Shown piece by piece: positions 26,951 through 35,502 of a DNA stretch of 64,000 nucleotides. Each line of letters starts with the position of its first letter. The stretch's first letter is position 1. The stretch comes from Lachnospiraceae bacterium UBA7160 (GTDB taxonomy: Bacteria; Bacillota; Clostridia; Lachnospirales; Lachnospiraceae). The DNA is taken from contig DKWE01000131.1 of NCBI GenBank assembly GCA_002491565.1, forward strand, positions 13,959-77,958, written 5' to 3'. The position numbers and the translations under genes were made by a program. The notes beneath the pieces were generated by a model that saw only the letters and a list, made by a program, of their open reading frames with translations, was not told the DNA's origin and searched no databases.

Positions 26951-28099
26951 ATGAAAATTGAAAAGGTAAATACGTATCTTGTACGGCCGCGCTGGGGGTT
27001 CGTGGAACTTGTTACCGATGACGGATTCCATGGCTGGGGCGAGGCGGTTCTGGAGGGGCATGCGAGGGCGGTCCTTGCATGCGTGAATGAGATGCAGGAT
27101 TATTTAATTGGAGCGGATGCACGCAAGATAGAGGATATCTGGAATGTTTTGTACCGCGCAGGCTTTTACCGGGGCGGGGGCGTGATGATGAGTGCAATAT
27201 CCGGGATCGACCAGGCGCTCTGGGATATCAAGGGTAACTATTTTGATGCGCCGGTCTATGAGCTTTTGGGAGGAGCCTGCCGTGAAAAAATGAGAGTTTA
27301 TTCCTGGATTGGCGGAGACCGTCCGTCCGATGTCGGAAGTGCGGCAAAGGCAAAGCAGCAGGAGGGATTTTCTGCTGTCAAGATGAATGCGACCGAGGAG
27401 CTGCAGATGATTGACAGCTATGAAAAGATTGATGCAGTCTGCGAGCGCGTGGCGGCAATACGCGAGGCGTGCGGAAATTATTTTGGCATAGCCATTGATT
27501 TTCACGGAAGAGTCCATAAGCCAATGGCAAAAATTCTGGCAAAGAAGCTGGAAGAATTTAATCCAATGTTTCTGGAAGAACCGGTGCTGTGCGAACATAT
27601 GGAGTACTTTAAGGAAATTGCGGCATGCTGCAACATCCCAATTGCGACCGGAGAGAGATTGTATACGAAGTATGATTTCAAACGGCTCTTAGAGGCAGGC
27701 GGTGTGGACATCATTCAGCCGGACCTCTCGCATGCCGGGGGAATCACAGAGGTGAAAAAAATCGGAGCGATGGCAGAGGCATACGATGTGGCATTGGCGC
27801 CGCATTGCCCGCTCGGACCGATTGCGCTGGCTTCCTGCTTGCAGGTAGACGCAGTCTGCTATAACGGAGTTCTGCAGGAGCAGAGCATCGGTATTCACTA
27901 TAACGTCGGAAAGAGTGTTTTGGACTATGTGGAAAACAAAGAGGATTTTCTGTTTGAAAACGGATACGTAAATTTGCCGAAAAAACCAGGAATCGGCGTC
28001 GAGGTAAACAAAGCGCTGGTACTTGAGGAAAATGCAAATCCGCACAACTGGAAAAATCCGGTTTGGAGGCACCGGGACGGTTCTGTTGCGGAGTGGTAG
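26951..28099 (+). CDS. dgoD: D-galactonate dehydratase
   Basis: A 382-residue protein, the same length as E. coli DgoD and similar throughout. Recognisable stretches are PRWGFVELVTDDGFHGWGEA, LYRAGFYRGGG, YSWIGGDRPSDV and HCPLGPIALASC. D183 and H185 (DFHGR), E209, E235 and H285 fall at the E. coli positions. It dehydrates D-galactonate to 2-keto-3-deoxygalactonate. It is the last gene of the operon, 19 bases after the aldolase. The symbol is given because both the length and the lid residues match. Confidence 0.92.
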   Translation: MKIEKVNTYLVRPRWGFVELVTDDGFHGWGEAVLEGHARAVLACVNEMQDYLIGADARKIEDIWNVLYRAGFYRGGGVMMSAISGIDQALWDIKGNYFDAPVYELLGGACREKMRVYSWIGGDRPSDVGSAAKAKQQEGFSAVKMNATEELQMIDSYEKIDAVCERVAAIREACGNYFGIAIDFHGRVHKPMAKILAKKLEEFNPMFLEEPVLCEHMEYFKEIAACCNIPIATGERLYTKYDFKRLLEAGGVDIIQPDLSHAGGITEVKKIGAMAEAYDVALAPHCPLGPIALASCLQVDAVCYNGVLQEQSIGIHYNVGKSVLDYVENKEDFLFENGYVNLPKKPGIGVEVNKALVLEENANPHNWKNPVWRHRDGSVAEW

Positions 28100-28198
28100 T
28101 CAATAACGGCTATGTTTCGATACTGCAGCAGAGGGCTGAATGAGGGCCCGGGAGTATGTACCGCCGGCGTGACGGAAAAAATATGCCAGATGGCACAA

Positions 28199-28252
28199 GG
28201 AAAAAATGCGGGGCCAAAGAAGTGGATTTTCACTCTCTTTGGCCTCGCATTT
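28199..28252 (-). terminator. Intrinsic terminator of the small minus-strand gene (possibly bidirectional)
   Basis: A 17-base stem pairs 28204-28220 with 28236-28252, with one G-T wobble. On the minus strand the stem is followed by TTTTTT. The position is 14 bases past the stop of the small minus-strand gene and about 100 bases past dgoD, so it separates the convergent genes. On the plus strand the T tract is poor. Confidence 0.85.
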
Positions 28253-28265
28253 CGGCAGAGATTGA

Positions 28266-28505
28266 CTAGTTTAGATAGTCTCCAACCGGAGAGGAATTAT
28301 ACTGCTTGATGATCTTGAGGATCACCGAGCCGTCAGGCTGGACATTCTCTTCCACAATTCTGTACTGGGTTTGGTTCCGCTCCAGCCCCTGTTTATAATG
28401 TTCTACTTCCTGCTGCACTTGTTTGGCTGCCCATTGCCGCTCCACATCTTCTTTCAGCAAAAAATGGAGAGTCTGGCAGATGCAGGCCGCTTGAATCCTC
28501 TTCAT
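28266..28505 (-). CDS. Small conserved-looking protein of unknown function
   Basis: A 79-residue acidic, helical protein beginning MKRIQAACICQTLHFLLKED. The C-terminal half has QYRIVEENVQPDGSVILKII followed by KQYNSSPVGDYLN. The ribosome site AGGAG is well placed, and the gene has its own terminator, so it is real and not a shadow. I recall similar short proteins in Lachnospiraceae, but no function. A terminator-like hairpin lies directly upstream (28525-28575). No membrane segment or signal is visible. The two N-terminal cysteines (CIC) are of unknown significance. Confidence 0.75.
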   Translation of the reverse strand: MKRIQAACICQTLHFLLKEDVERQWAAKQVQQEVEHYKQGLERNQTQYRIVEENVQPDGSVILKIIKQYNSSPVGDYLN

Positions 28506-28524
28506 AACGATGTTCTCCTGTTCT

Positions 28525-28575
28525 AAAAAATAAACGTGTAGCAGAACTGGATTTACGCAGTTACGCTACACGTTT
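28525..28575 (-). promoter_or_regulatory. Hairpin plus T tract in the leader of the small gene (attenuator-like)
   Basis: On the minus strand AAACGTGTAGC (28565-28575) pairs with GCTACACGTTT (28532-28542), a perfect 11-base arm. An inner AACTG/CAGTT pair sits across small internal loops. A TTTTTT run (28525-28530) follows. It has the form of an intrinsic terminator but sits 20 bases before the start codon of the gene at 28505, in the same direction. There is no other minus-strand gene upstream for it to end. Confidence 0.65.
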
Positions 28576-28698
28576 GCTTATATTGAAACATTTTTTCCAA
28601 AAATTGTCAAAGGAACTTTTGCACAGAAAAAACAGGATAAACCTGGCAAAATTGTAAGTAGAAAAAGGATCACGAACGAAAATATTTTCCCCAAAGGC

Positions 28699-28727
28699 TT
28701 GACATTTTATTAACAAGATAGTAAGAT
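28699..28727 (+). promoter_or_regulatory. Promoter of the ldh-hdr-flx cluster with Rex-like operator
   Basis: TTGACA (28699-28704), 17 bases and TAAGAT (28722-28727) form a promoter 160 bases before ldh. The sequence TTGACATTTTATTAACAA (28699-28716) overlaps the -35 box. Its right half is a perfect TTAACAA and its left half partly fits the clostridial Rex site TTGTTAA-N4-TTAACAA. Rex senses NADH/NAD+ and classically controls ldh. Apart from this and the minus-strand hairpin, 28576-28889 holds only AT-rich leader. Confidence 0.55.
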
Positions 28728-28889
28728 GCTTATTAGAAACCAATTCTCATAGCTGCGGGTTTTGCACCGGAAAGGAACTGCCTTATTTTGTAAATTGTAC
28801 ATGTAAAAGAGAAAAATTTCCATTTCCAGACAGGAACCCGTGATTTTTTTAAAAATCAAATGTTAAAAAAATAACGAAGGAGAGACAGC

Positions 28890-29837
28890 ATGAAAAGAAA
28901 GATCACAATTATCGGAGCAGGAAGCGTTGGGGCAACGATTGCGTATACACTTTCGAAAGAGGATATCGCAACGGAGCTTGTGCTGATCGACATCAACAAG
29001 GAGAAGGCAGCAGGTGAGGTCATGGATATCGAGCAGGGGACCTGCTTCCGCGATCCGATCTCGATCGTTGCCGGTGACTACGAGGATGCGAAGGATTCCA
29101 ACATCGTCATCATTACATCAGGAATCGCCCGCAAGCCAGGACAGACACGGATCGAGCTGACGCAGACGAATGTCAATATCCTGAAGTCCATCACGCCGGA
29201 AATCGTAAAGGCAGCTCCGAATGCGATTTACATCATCGTGAGCAATCCGGTGGATATCATGACGTATGTCTTCACCAGGATTTCCGGTCTTCCGGAGAAT
29301 CAGATTATCGGATCCGGTACGATTCTGGATACGGCGCGGCTCCGCTTTGGTCTGTCGGAGCATCTGAAGATTGCCCAGAAGAATATTCATGCGTATGTCT
29401 TCGGCGAGCACGGAGATACCTCCTTCATTCCATGGTCCTGTGCATACATTTCCGGCATCAGCATTCAGCAGTATATTGACCTGATGCGGTCGAAGGGCAA
29501 GGATATGGGAGACATTGACAAGGAAGGGATGCTGGAATATGTGCGCAAGTCCGGCGGAAAGATTATCGCGAACAAGGGCGCGACCTTCTATGCGGTGGCG
29601 ACGGCGGTCTGCCAGATCTGCTCCCGCGTGATGGCTTCGTCCGATTCTGTGGCGACGGTTTCTTCTATGCTGCACGGAGAGTATGGCATTGAGGATGTCT
29701 GCCTGAGCACTCTGACGATGATCGGGCCGAACGGCGTGCAGGGCAAGCTCCCGATGCGCATGAATAAGGGAGAAATTGAGCGGCTGCAGGCAAGCGCAGA
29801 GGCGCTGAAGGCAGTCATCAGCCAGATCGAACTGTAA
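28890..29837 (+). CDS. ldh: L-lactate dehydrogenase (NAD-dependent)
   Basis: A 315-residue LDH/MDH-superfamily enzyme. Visible are the Rossmann start IIGAGSVGATIAYTL, D34 selecting NAD, the substrate loop ARKPGQTRIEL, SNPVDIMTYV, and the catalytic H174 in GEHGDTSF. The TILDTARLR segment and length fit L-LDH rather than malate dehydrogenase. It interconverts pyruvate and lactate with NADH. It sits nine bases before hdrB with a good RBS between, so it is the first gene of the electron-transfer operon. This hints that lactate-derived or lactate-bound NADH exchange is tied to the Hdr/Flx complex. Confidence 0.92.
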   Translation: MKRKITIIGAGSVGATIAYTLSKEDIATELVLIDINKEKAAGEVMDIEQGTCFRDPISIVAGDYEDAKDSNIVIITSGIARKPGQTRIELTQTNVNILKSITPEIVKAAPNAIYIIVSNPVDIMTYVFTRISGLPENQIIGSGTILDTARLRFGLSEHLKIAQKNIHAYVFGEHGDTSFIPWSCAYISGISIQQYIDLMRSKGKDMGDIDKEGMLEYVRKSGGKIIANKGATFYAVATAVCQICSRVMASSDSVATVSSMLHGEYGIEDVCLSTLTMIGPNGVQGKLPMRMNKGEIERLQASAEALKAVISQIEL

Positions 29838-29846
29838 GGAGGAGCT

Positions 29847-30641
29847 ATGAAATACAGCTACTATCCAGGGTGTACCCTGAAAAATAAGGCAAAAGACCTG
29901 GACACCTGCGCGCGTGCAAGCGCGCAGGCGCTTGGCGTGGAACTGGAGGAACTCTCTGACTGGCAGTGCTGCGGCGGGGTGTATCCGCTTGGCAGCGATG
30001 AGATTGCCACGAAGCTCTCCTCCGTCCGGGCGCTTGCCCAGGCAAAGGAAAAAGGTCAGGCACTGGTCACACTTTGTTCCGCCTGTCATCATGTGATTAA
30101 GCGCGTCAACGATGATATGAAGCATGTAGAGGATGTCCGTGACAAGGCGAATCGGTATCTGCAGCTTCCCGAGCCGTATGCAGGGGAGACGCAGGTACTT
30201 CATTTTTTGGAGGTACTGCGGGACCAGGTGGGATTTGACACGATCCGGGAAAAGGTCGTTAAGCCTTTTACCGGGGTAAAGATTGGTGCGTACTATGGCT
30301 GTCTGCTGCTGCGTCCGGGAAAAATTATGGCTTTTGATGATCCGGAGAATCCGAAGCTGATGGAAGACTTTATCCGCGCGATCGGCGGAGAGCCGGTCCT
30401 CTATCCGTACCGCAATGAATGCTGCGGCGGATATAGTTCTCTGAAAGAAAAGGAGCTGGCGGGAAGCATGTCGAAGACCATTCTGAGGAATGCGGAGGGC
30501 TTTGGCGCGCAGATGCTGATCACAGCCTGTCCGCTGTGCCAGTACAATCTGAATCAGGCGCCGGTTGACTTGCCGGTCCATTATTTCACAGAGCTTCTTG
30601 CGGAAGCGCTCGGTGTGAAGGAGGAGGTGCAGGGACATTGA
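29847..30641 (+). CDS. hdrB: HdrB-like heterodisulfide reductase subunit B
   Basis: A 264-residue protein with two complete CCG motifs. Domain 1 uses C9, C41-C42 and C77-x2-C80; domain 2 uses C152, C192-C193 and C228-x2-C231. In methanogens these bind two non-cubane [4Fe-4S] clusters that reduce CoM-S-S-CoB. Bacteria lack that heterodisulfide, so the acceptor here is different. It opens YSYYPGCTLKNKAKDLD, typical of HdrB. The stop overlaps the TTG start of hdrC. The presence of all CCG cysteines suggests an active subunit. Confidence 0.9.
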   Translation: MKYSYYPGCTLKNKAKDLDTCARASAQALGVELEELSDWQCCGGVYPLGSDEIATKLSSVRALAQAKEKGQALVTLCSACHHVIKRVNDDMKHVEDVRDKANRYLQLPEPYAGETQVLHFLEVLRDQVGFDTIREKVVKPFTGVKIGAYYGCLLLRPGKIMAFDDPENPKLMEDFIRAIGGEPVLYPYRNECCGGYSSLKEKELAGSMSKTILRNAEGFGAQMLITACPLCQYNLNQAPVDLPVHYFTELLAEALGVKEEVQGH

Positions 30642-31027
30642 CGAAAGCAGAAAAGCAGGCGGAGGAGATACGCGAGATCAGTGGCTCTGATCCGTGGAAA
30701 TGTATGAAGTGCGGGAAGTGCTCGGCGAGCTGTCCTTCCTACGATGAGATGGATATCAAGCCGCATCAGTTTGTATCTTACATATTGCAGGACAACGTAG
30801 AAGCTCTTGCACAGTCGAGATCTCTGTGGAAATGTCTTTCCTGCTTTGCCTGTGTGGAGCGCTGTCCGAGGGACGTGCAGCCGGGACGGCTGGTGGACGC
30901 GGCACGGCAGCTGGTCGTGCGGCAGCGTGGACAGGATTATCTGAAGGCAGATGAGATACCGGAGCTTCTGGATCCGGAGCTTCCCCAGCAGCTTCTGGTA
31001 AGCGCGTTCCGAAGGTACAGGAGGTAG
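30638..31027 (+). CDS. hdrC: HdrC-like iron-sulfur subunit
   Basis: A 129-residue protein with two [4Fe-4S] motifs, CMKCGKCSASCP (about residues 25-36) and CLSCFACVERCP (about 68-79), separated by the helix IKPHQFVSYILQDNVEALAQ. It would wire HdrA to HdrB. The start is TTG 30638, overlapping the hdrB stop by four bases with GGAGGAGGTG upstream, so coupled translation is expected. Confidence 0.9.
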   Translation: MTKAEKQAEEIREISGSDPWKCMKCGKCSASCPSYDEMDIKPHQFVSYILQDNVEALAQSRSLWKCLSCFACVERCPRDVQPGRLVDAARQLVVRQRGQDYLKADEIPELLDPELPQQLLVSAFRRYRR

Positions 31028-31030
31028 GAC

Positions 31031-33019
31031 ATGCAGAGGATAGGAGTATTTGTCTGTCACTGCGGCAGCAATATTGCCGCGACAGTCGATGTAAAGAAAG
31101 TAGTGGAGCTGGTTCGGATGGAGCCGGGGGTAGTCTGGGCGGAGGACTATCCGTACATGTGCTCGGAGGCCGGGCAGTCCAGGATAGCGGAGGCGATCCG
31201 GACGCAGAAGCTGACGGGAGTCGTCGTCTGCTCCTGCTCCCCGCGGATGCACGAGGCAACCTTCCGCAAGTGCGCGGAGCGTTCCGGGCTCAATCCTTAT
31301 ATGGTAGAAATCGCGAACATCCGCGAGCACTGCTCCTGGATTCATAAGAATACGGAGGAGGCTACCGAGAAAGCGGTGATCCTGGCGCGTGCGGCGATTG
31401 CAAAGGTCAATCTCAATACGCCGCTTCAGGCGGGGGAGAGCCGGGTGACGAAGCGGGCGCTGGTCATCGGCGGAGGTATCGCCGGGATCCAGACGGCGCT
31501 GGATATCGCGGATGCCGGGTATGAGGTAGATATCGTGGAGAAGACGCCGAGCATCGGCGGGAGAATGTCACAGCTGGATAAGACCTTCCCGACTCTGGAC
31601 TGTTCCGCCTGTATCCTGACCCCGAAGATGGTGGAGGCTTCCGCGAACGAAAAGATTACCTTATACACCTACAGCGAGGTGGAGAAGGTCAGCGGTTTTG
31701 TCGGTGACTTTACGGTGGATATCCGCAAAAAGGCGAGAAGCGTAGATATGAGTAAGTGCACGGGCTGCGGCGTGTGCCAGGAGAAATGCCCGAGCCGCAA
31801 GACACCGAATGAGTTTAACCGGGGACTCAACACCAGGAGCGCGATCTACACGCCCTTTGCCCAAGCGATTCCGAATGTTCCGGTGATTGACCGGGAGCAC
31901 TGCATCAAATTCCAGACCGGGAAGTGCGGTGTGTGCGCGAAGGTCTGCCAGGCGGGCGCGATCGACTACGAGCAGAAGGATGAGATCATTACCCGGAAGT
32001 ACGGGGCCATCGTCGTGGCGACTGGTTTTGATATGATCAAGCTTGACAAGTACGGCGAGTATGCTTACGAGCAGAGCCCAGACGTGATCACTTCGCTGGA
32101 GCTGGAGCGCATTATGAATGCGGCAGGGCCTACGAAGGGACATCTGGAGCGGATGTCAGATCACCGGCCGCCGAAGAATATCGTGTTTATCCAGTGCGTG
32201 GGAAGCCGCTGCGCGGACGAGCGGGGCAAGAGCTACTGCTCGAAGATTTGCTGTATGTATACGGCCAAGCACGCGATGCTGATCCGGGATAAGTATCCGG
32301 ATGTGAATGTGACGGTTTTCTATATCGATGTGCGTACCCCGGGAAAGAATTTCGATGAGTTTTACCGCAGGGCGGTGGAAGAGTACCACGTCAACTACAT
32401 AAAAGGGCAGGTAGGCAAGGTGACACCGCAGCCGGACGGCACGCTGCTGGTGCATGGCGTGGACCTGCTGGATAATCACCAGGTAAAGATAGAGGCAGAT
32501 ATGGTAGTGCTGGCAGCGGCGATTGAGCCGAATCCGGATGTGCGGAAGATCGCGACGATGCTGACTGCAAGTATTGACACAAATAATTTCCTGACGGAAG
32601 CGCATCCGAAGCTGCGTCCGGTAGAGTCCCCGACGGCCGGGATTTTCCTCTCCGGCGTCTGCCAGGGGCCGAAGGATATCCCGGAGACGGTCTCACAGGC
32701 CGGGGCTGCGGCGGTGAAGGTGATCGGGCTTCTGGCAAAGGATAAGCTTCTGACGAATCCGTGTACGGCGAAGGCGGATGTGCTCGCCTGCAACGGCTGT
32801 TCCGCCTGCGCGAACGTCTGCCCTTACGGCGCGATTTCTTATGAGGATCAGGAGGTGCGCGCGCCGGGTGTGCGTGAGATCCGCCGGGTGGCAGTGGTCA
32901 ACAGCGCGCTGTGCCAGGGCTGCGGCGCCTGCACGGTGGCGTGTCCGTCGGGGGCGATGGACCTGCAGGGCTTTTCCAACAGACAGATGATAGCGGAGGT
33001 GGATGCGATATGTCGATAG
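31031..33019 (+). CDS. hdrA: HdrA-like flavin-containing subunit, candidate electron bifurcator
   Basis: A 662-residue HdrA. The N-terminal FVCHCGSNI cluster segment is followed by a FAD-binding Rossmann fold (ALVIGGGIAGIQTALDIADA, then SIGGRMSQLDKTFPTLDCS). Two inserted cysteine clusters (CTGCGVCQEKCP; CIKFQTGKCGVCAKVC) and two C-terminal ferredoxin clusters (CNGCSACANVCPYGAI; CQGCGACTVACPSGAM) follow. In MvhADG-HdrABC and FlxABCD-HdrABC complexes this FAD is the site of flavin-based bifurcation. Length fits methanogen HdrA (about 650). It overlaps the next gene by ten bases. Confidence 0.92.
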   Translation: MQRIGVFVCHCGSNIAATVDVKKVVELVRMEPGVVWAEDYPYMCSEAGQSRIAEAIRTQKLTGVVVCSCSPRMHEATFRKCAERSGLNPYMVEIANIREHCSWIHKNTEEATEKAVILARAAIAKVNLNTPLQAGESRVTKRALVIGGGIAGIQTALDIADAGYEVDIVEKTPSIGGRMSQLDKTFPTLDCSACILTPKMVEASANEKITLYTYSEVEKVSGFVGDFTVDIRKKARSVDMSKCTGCGVCQEKCPSRKTPNEFNRGLNTRSAIYTPFAQAIPNVPVIDREHCIKFQTGKCGVCAKVCQAGAIDYEQKDEIITRKYGAIVVATGFDMIKLDKYGEYAYEQSPDVITSLELERIMNAAGPTKGHLERMSDHRPPKNIVFIQCVGSRCADERGKSYCSKICCMYTAKHAMLIRDKYPDVNVTVFYIDVRTPGKNFDEFYRRAVEEYHVNYIKGQVGKVTPQPDGTLLVHGVDLLDNHQVKIEADMVVLAAAIEPNPDVRKIATMLTASIDTNNFLTEAHPKLRPVESPTAGIFLSGVCQGPKDIPETVSQAGAAAVKVIGLLAKDKLLTNPCTAKADVLACNGCSACANVCPYGAISYEDQEVRAPGVREIRRVAVVNSALCQGCGACTVACPSGAMDLQGFSNRQMIAEVDAICR

Positions 33020-33450
33020 CAAACGAGAGCTTCAGACCGAAGATTGTAGCATTCTGCTGCAACTGGTGCAGCTACGCGGGTGCGGATCTGGCGGGAAGCA
33101 GCCGCCTGTCCTATCCGGCTGACGTGAAGATTATCCGGGTGCCCTGCTCCTGCCGGGTCAATCCGATGTTTATTCTCCGGGCCTTCGAGAGGGGCGCGGA
33201 CGGCGTGATTCTTTGCGGCTGCCATCCGGGCGACTGCCATTATACGACCGGAAATTATTATACAAGAAGACGCATGACGCTGCTGTTTTCCATGCTGGAT
33301 TTCCTCGGTGTGGAAAATGGAAGAACCAGAGTCGAGTGGGTATCCGCCGCGGAGGGCGTGAAGTTTTCCGCAACGATGAATGAGTTTGTGGAGACCATCC
33401 GCGCGCTGGGACCGAACGTGAGATTGGGGGATCTGAGATGCAGGAGCTAA
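33010..33450 (+). CDS. MvhD/FlxD-like subunit linking HdrA to its electron donor
   Basis: A 146-residue member of the methyl-viologen-reducing hydrogenase delta-subunit family. Cysteines in VAFCCNWCSYAGAD, IRVPCSCRVN and LCGCHPGDCHY would bind a [2Fe-2S] centre. It transfers electrons between HdrA and a partner: hydrogenase in methanogens, the Flx flavoprotein in Desulfovibrio. No hydrogenase is encoded here and Flx-like genes follow, so NADH is the probable donor. Overlaps hdrA and the next gene. Confidence 0.9.
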   Translation: MSIANESFRPKIVAFCCNWCSYAGADLAGSSRLSYPADVKIIRVPCSCRVNPMFILRAFERGADGVILCGCHPGDCHYTTGNYYTRRRMTLLFSMLDFLGVENGRTRVEWVSAAEGVKFSATMNEFVETIRALGPNVRLGDLRCRS

Positions 33451-34409
33451 GAAAGAGAGCAGGAGAGCTGCTGGCGGACGGAACTGTGGCGCGTGTCCTT
33501 GCATGGCGCGCAGGCGACCTTCCGTACAATCCGGAGCCGGCATTTTTTGAGACAGAAGCGGAACTGGAGCACCTGGTCTACGACGGCTTCTGCGGAGCAA
33601 ATTTAAGCAAGCTGATGATCGAGGCGTCGAAGCTTGAGGGGAAAACGCTGGTGTGCCTGAAGCCCTGTGACACCTACAGCTTCAATCAGCTGGTGAAGGA
33701 GCACCGGGTGGACCGGGAGAAAGCTTATATCATCGGTGTGGGATGCCGGGGCAAGCTGGATATTGAGAAAATCCGCCGGCAGGGCATCCGCGGCATCGAG
33801 GCGGTGGAAGGCGCCGAACTGGACGGCCCGGAGGAGCTGACCATCCGGACATTTTCCGGAGAGAAGAAGTGTGCGTACCGCGATGCGATGCTGGAGCGCT
33901 GCCATGTATGTAAGGGCAAAGAGCACATGGCTTATGACGAGCTCCTTGGCGAATCCAGGGATACGAAGGATGCGGAGCGGTTCGCTGAGGTAGAGGCGAT
34001 CGAACGAATGCCGGCGAAGGAGCGGTTCGCGTATTTCCAGAAGGAGCTGAGCAAATGTATCCGCTGCAATGCCTGCCGGAATGCCTGTCCGGCCTGCAGC
34101 TGCCGCAAATGTGTGTTTGACAGTACCAAATTTGACAGCGAGCAGAAGGCAAACGTGGATTCCTTTGAGGAGAAAATGTTTCATATTATCCGCGCATTCC
34201 ATGTGGCAGGGCGGTGTACGGACTGTGGAGAGTGCAGCCGCGTGTGCCCGCAGGGGATTCCGCTGCATTTGTTTAACCGCAAATTTATCAAGGATATCAA
34301 CACCTTCTACGGCGAATATCAGGCCGGGACGGGCAGCGACGAGAAGGCGCCTCTGACGAACTATACACTGGAAGATGCGGAGCCATCCGTGGTAAGAGAA
34401 AGGGGATAA
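33438..34409 (+). CDS. FlxC-like iron-sulfur protein (FrhB-like N-terminal part, two 4Fe-4S)
   Basis: A 323-residue protein. Residues 1-170 resemble the F420-hydrogenase beta/HdrA-partner fold (CLKPCDTYSFNQLVKEHR, IIGVGCRGKLDIEKIRRQG). The C-terminal half has two ferredoxin-type clusters, CIRCNACRNACPACSCRKC and CTDCGECSRVCPQGIP. By position between the MvhD-like and AsrA/FlxB-like genes it corresponds to FlxC of the FlxABCD-HdrABC complex of sulfate reducers. It probably carries electrons from FlxA/B to HdrA. Overlap of 13 bases with the MvhD-like gene. Confidence 0.75.
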   Translation: MQELRKRAGELLADGTVARVLAWRAGDLPYNPEPAFFETEAELEHLVYDGFCGANLSKLMIEASKLEGKTLVCLKPCDTYSFNQLVKEHRVDREKAYIIGVGCRGKLDIEKIRRQGIRGIEAVEGAELDGPEELTIRTFSGEKKCAYRDAMLERCHVCKGKEHMAYDELLGESRDTKDAERFAEVEAIERMPAKERFAYFQKELSKCIRCNACRNACPACSCRKCVFDSTKFDSEQKANVDSFEEKMFHIIRAFHVAGRCTDCGECSRVCPQGIPLHLFNRKFIKDINTFYGEYQAGTGSDEKAPLTNYTLEDAEPSVVRERG

Positions 34410-34413
34410 TGTG

Positions 34414-35502
34414 ATGTATAAGATTGAAAAGCAGAATCTGACGGCATTATTCCGGAAAATTGCCGAAGGAAGGGATCTGTATCTGCCGGTAGAAAGCGCC
34501 GGACAGGTCAATTTTGCCGCCTGGGACGAGGAGGCAAAGGTCTCTCTGGATACGACAAAGACGGTAAAATCGCCGAAGGATGCGTTTTTTCCGCAGAGCG
34601 AGACGCTCTATACCTGCAAAAAAGAAGGAAAGAAGCTGGAAGTCACACAGGAGGCTTTGCGGGAGAAGGGATTTGTGGTCTTTGGAATGAAAGCCTGCGA
34701 TGTACGCGGCGTGGAGGTGCTGGACCGGGTGTTTTTGTCTGAGCCTGTGGACAGCTACTATCAGGCAAGGCGGGAGCATGGCGTACTGGTCGCGCTTGCC
34801 TGCAAAGAGCCGGAGGAATCCTGTTTCTGTACGGCATTTGGCATCGACGCGGCGAATCCGGTGGGTGCAGACGCAGAAAAACCTGCGGGAGATCATACGA
34901 TGAACCAGACGGGTGCGGATGTGGCAGTCTGGGATATCGCTGACTGGCTGTACTGGAAGCCGCTGACCGAAAAGGGCGAAGCGCTTACGGAATCGGTGCG
35001 GGGGCTGTTGACAGAGGCCGGGGAGGAAGAAGTCCTGGCAGAGCAATCGCGGATCCGTGCGGTCTTGAAGAGACTGCCGTATGCGGATCTTTCCCTGGAG
35101 GGATGGGGCGGCGATGCCACAAAGGAGAAGTTCGATTCTCCGCTGTGGGAGACGCTGTACCGGCCGTGTCTGGGCTGCGGCACCTGTACCTTTGTCTGCC
35201 CGACCTGTCAGTGCTACGATATCAAGGATTACCGGACGAAGGATGGAATCCAGCGGTACCGCTGCTGGGATTCCTGCATGTATTCGGACTTTACCCTGAT
35301 GTCGGCGGGAAATAACCGCACGACACAGCTGCAGCGCTTCCGCCAGCGGTTTATGCACAAGCTGGTCTACTATCCGGCAAACAACGATGGACTGTTTTCC
35401 TGCACCGGCTGTGGCCGCTGCGTAGAGAAGTGTCCGTCCTCTCTCAATATCGTAAAGGTGATCAAGGCGTTTGCAAAAGAAGGAGGTGCCAGGAATGAGT
35501 GA
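34414..35502 (+). CDS. FlxB/AsrA-like iron-sulfur subunit
   Basis: A 362-residue protein similar to anaerobic sulfite reductase subunit A and sulfhydrogenase beta subunits: FGMKACDVRGVEVLDRVF near 95, and two 4Fe-4S motifs, CLGCGTCTFVCPTCQCYD near 252 and CTGCGRCVEKCPSSLNI near 333. With the FAD/NAD subunit that follows it would form an NADH-oxidising module. No sirohaem sulfite reductase subunit is nearby, so sulfite reduction is unlikely. ATG 34414 is preferred to GTG 34411 for spacing to AGGGGA. Confidence 0.8.
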   Translation: MYKIEKQNLTALFRKIAEGRDLYLPVESAGQVNFAAWDEEAKVSLDTTKTVKSPKDAFFPQSETLYTCKKEGKKLEVTQEALREKGFVVFGMKACDVRGVEVLDRVFLSEPVDSYYQARREHGVLVALACKEPEESCFCTAFGIDAANPVGADAEKPAGDHTMNQTGADVAVWDIADWLYWKPLTEKGEALTESVRGLLTEAGEEEVLAEQSRIRAVLKRLPYADLSLEGWGGDATKEKFDSPLWETLYRPCLGCGTCTFVCPTCQCYDIKDYRTKDGIQRYRCWDSCMYSDFTLMSAGNNRTTQLQRFRQRFMHKLVYYPANNDGLFSCTGCGRCVEKCPSSLNIVKVIKAFAKEGGARNE

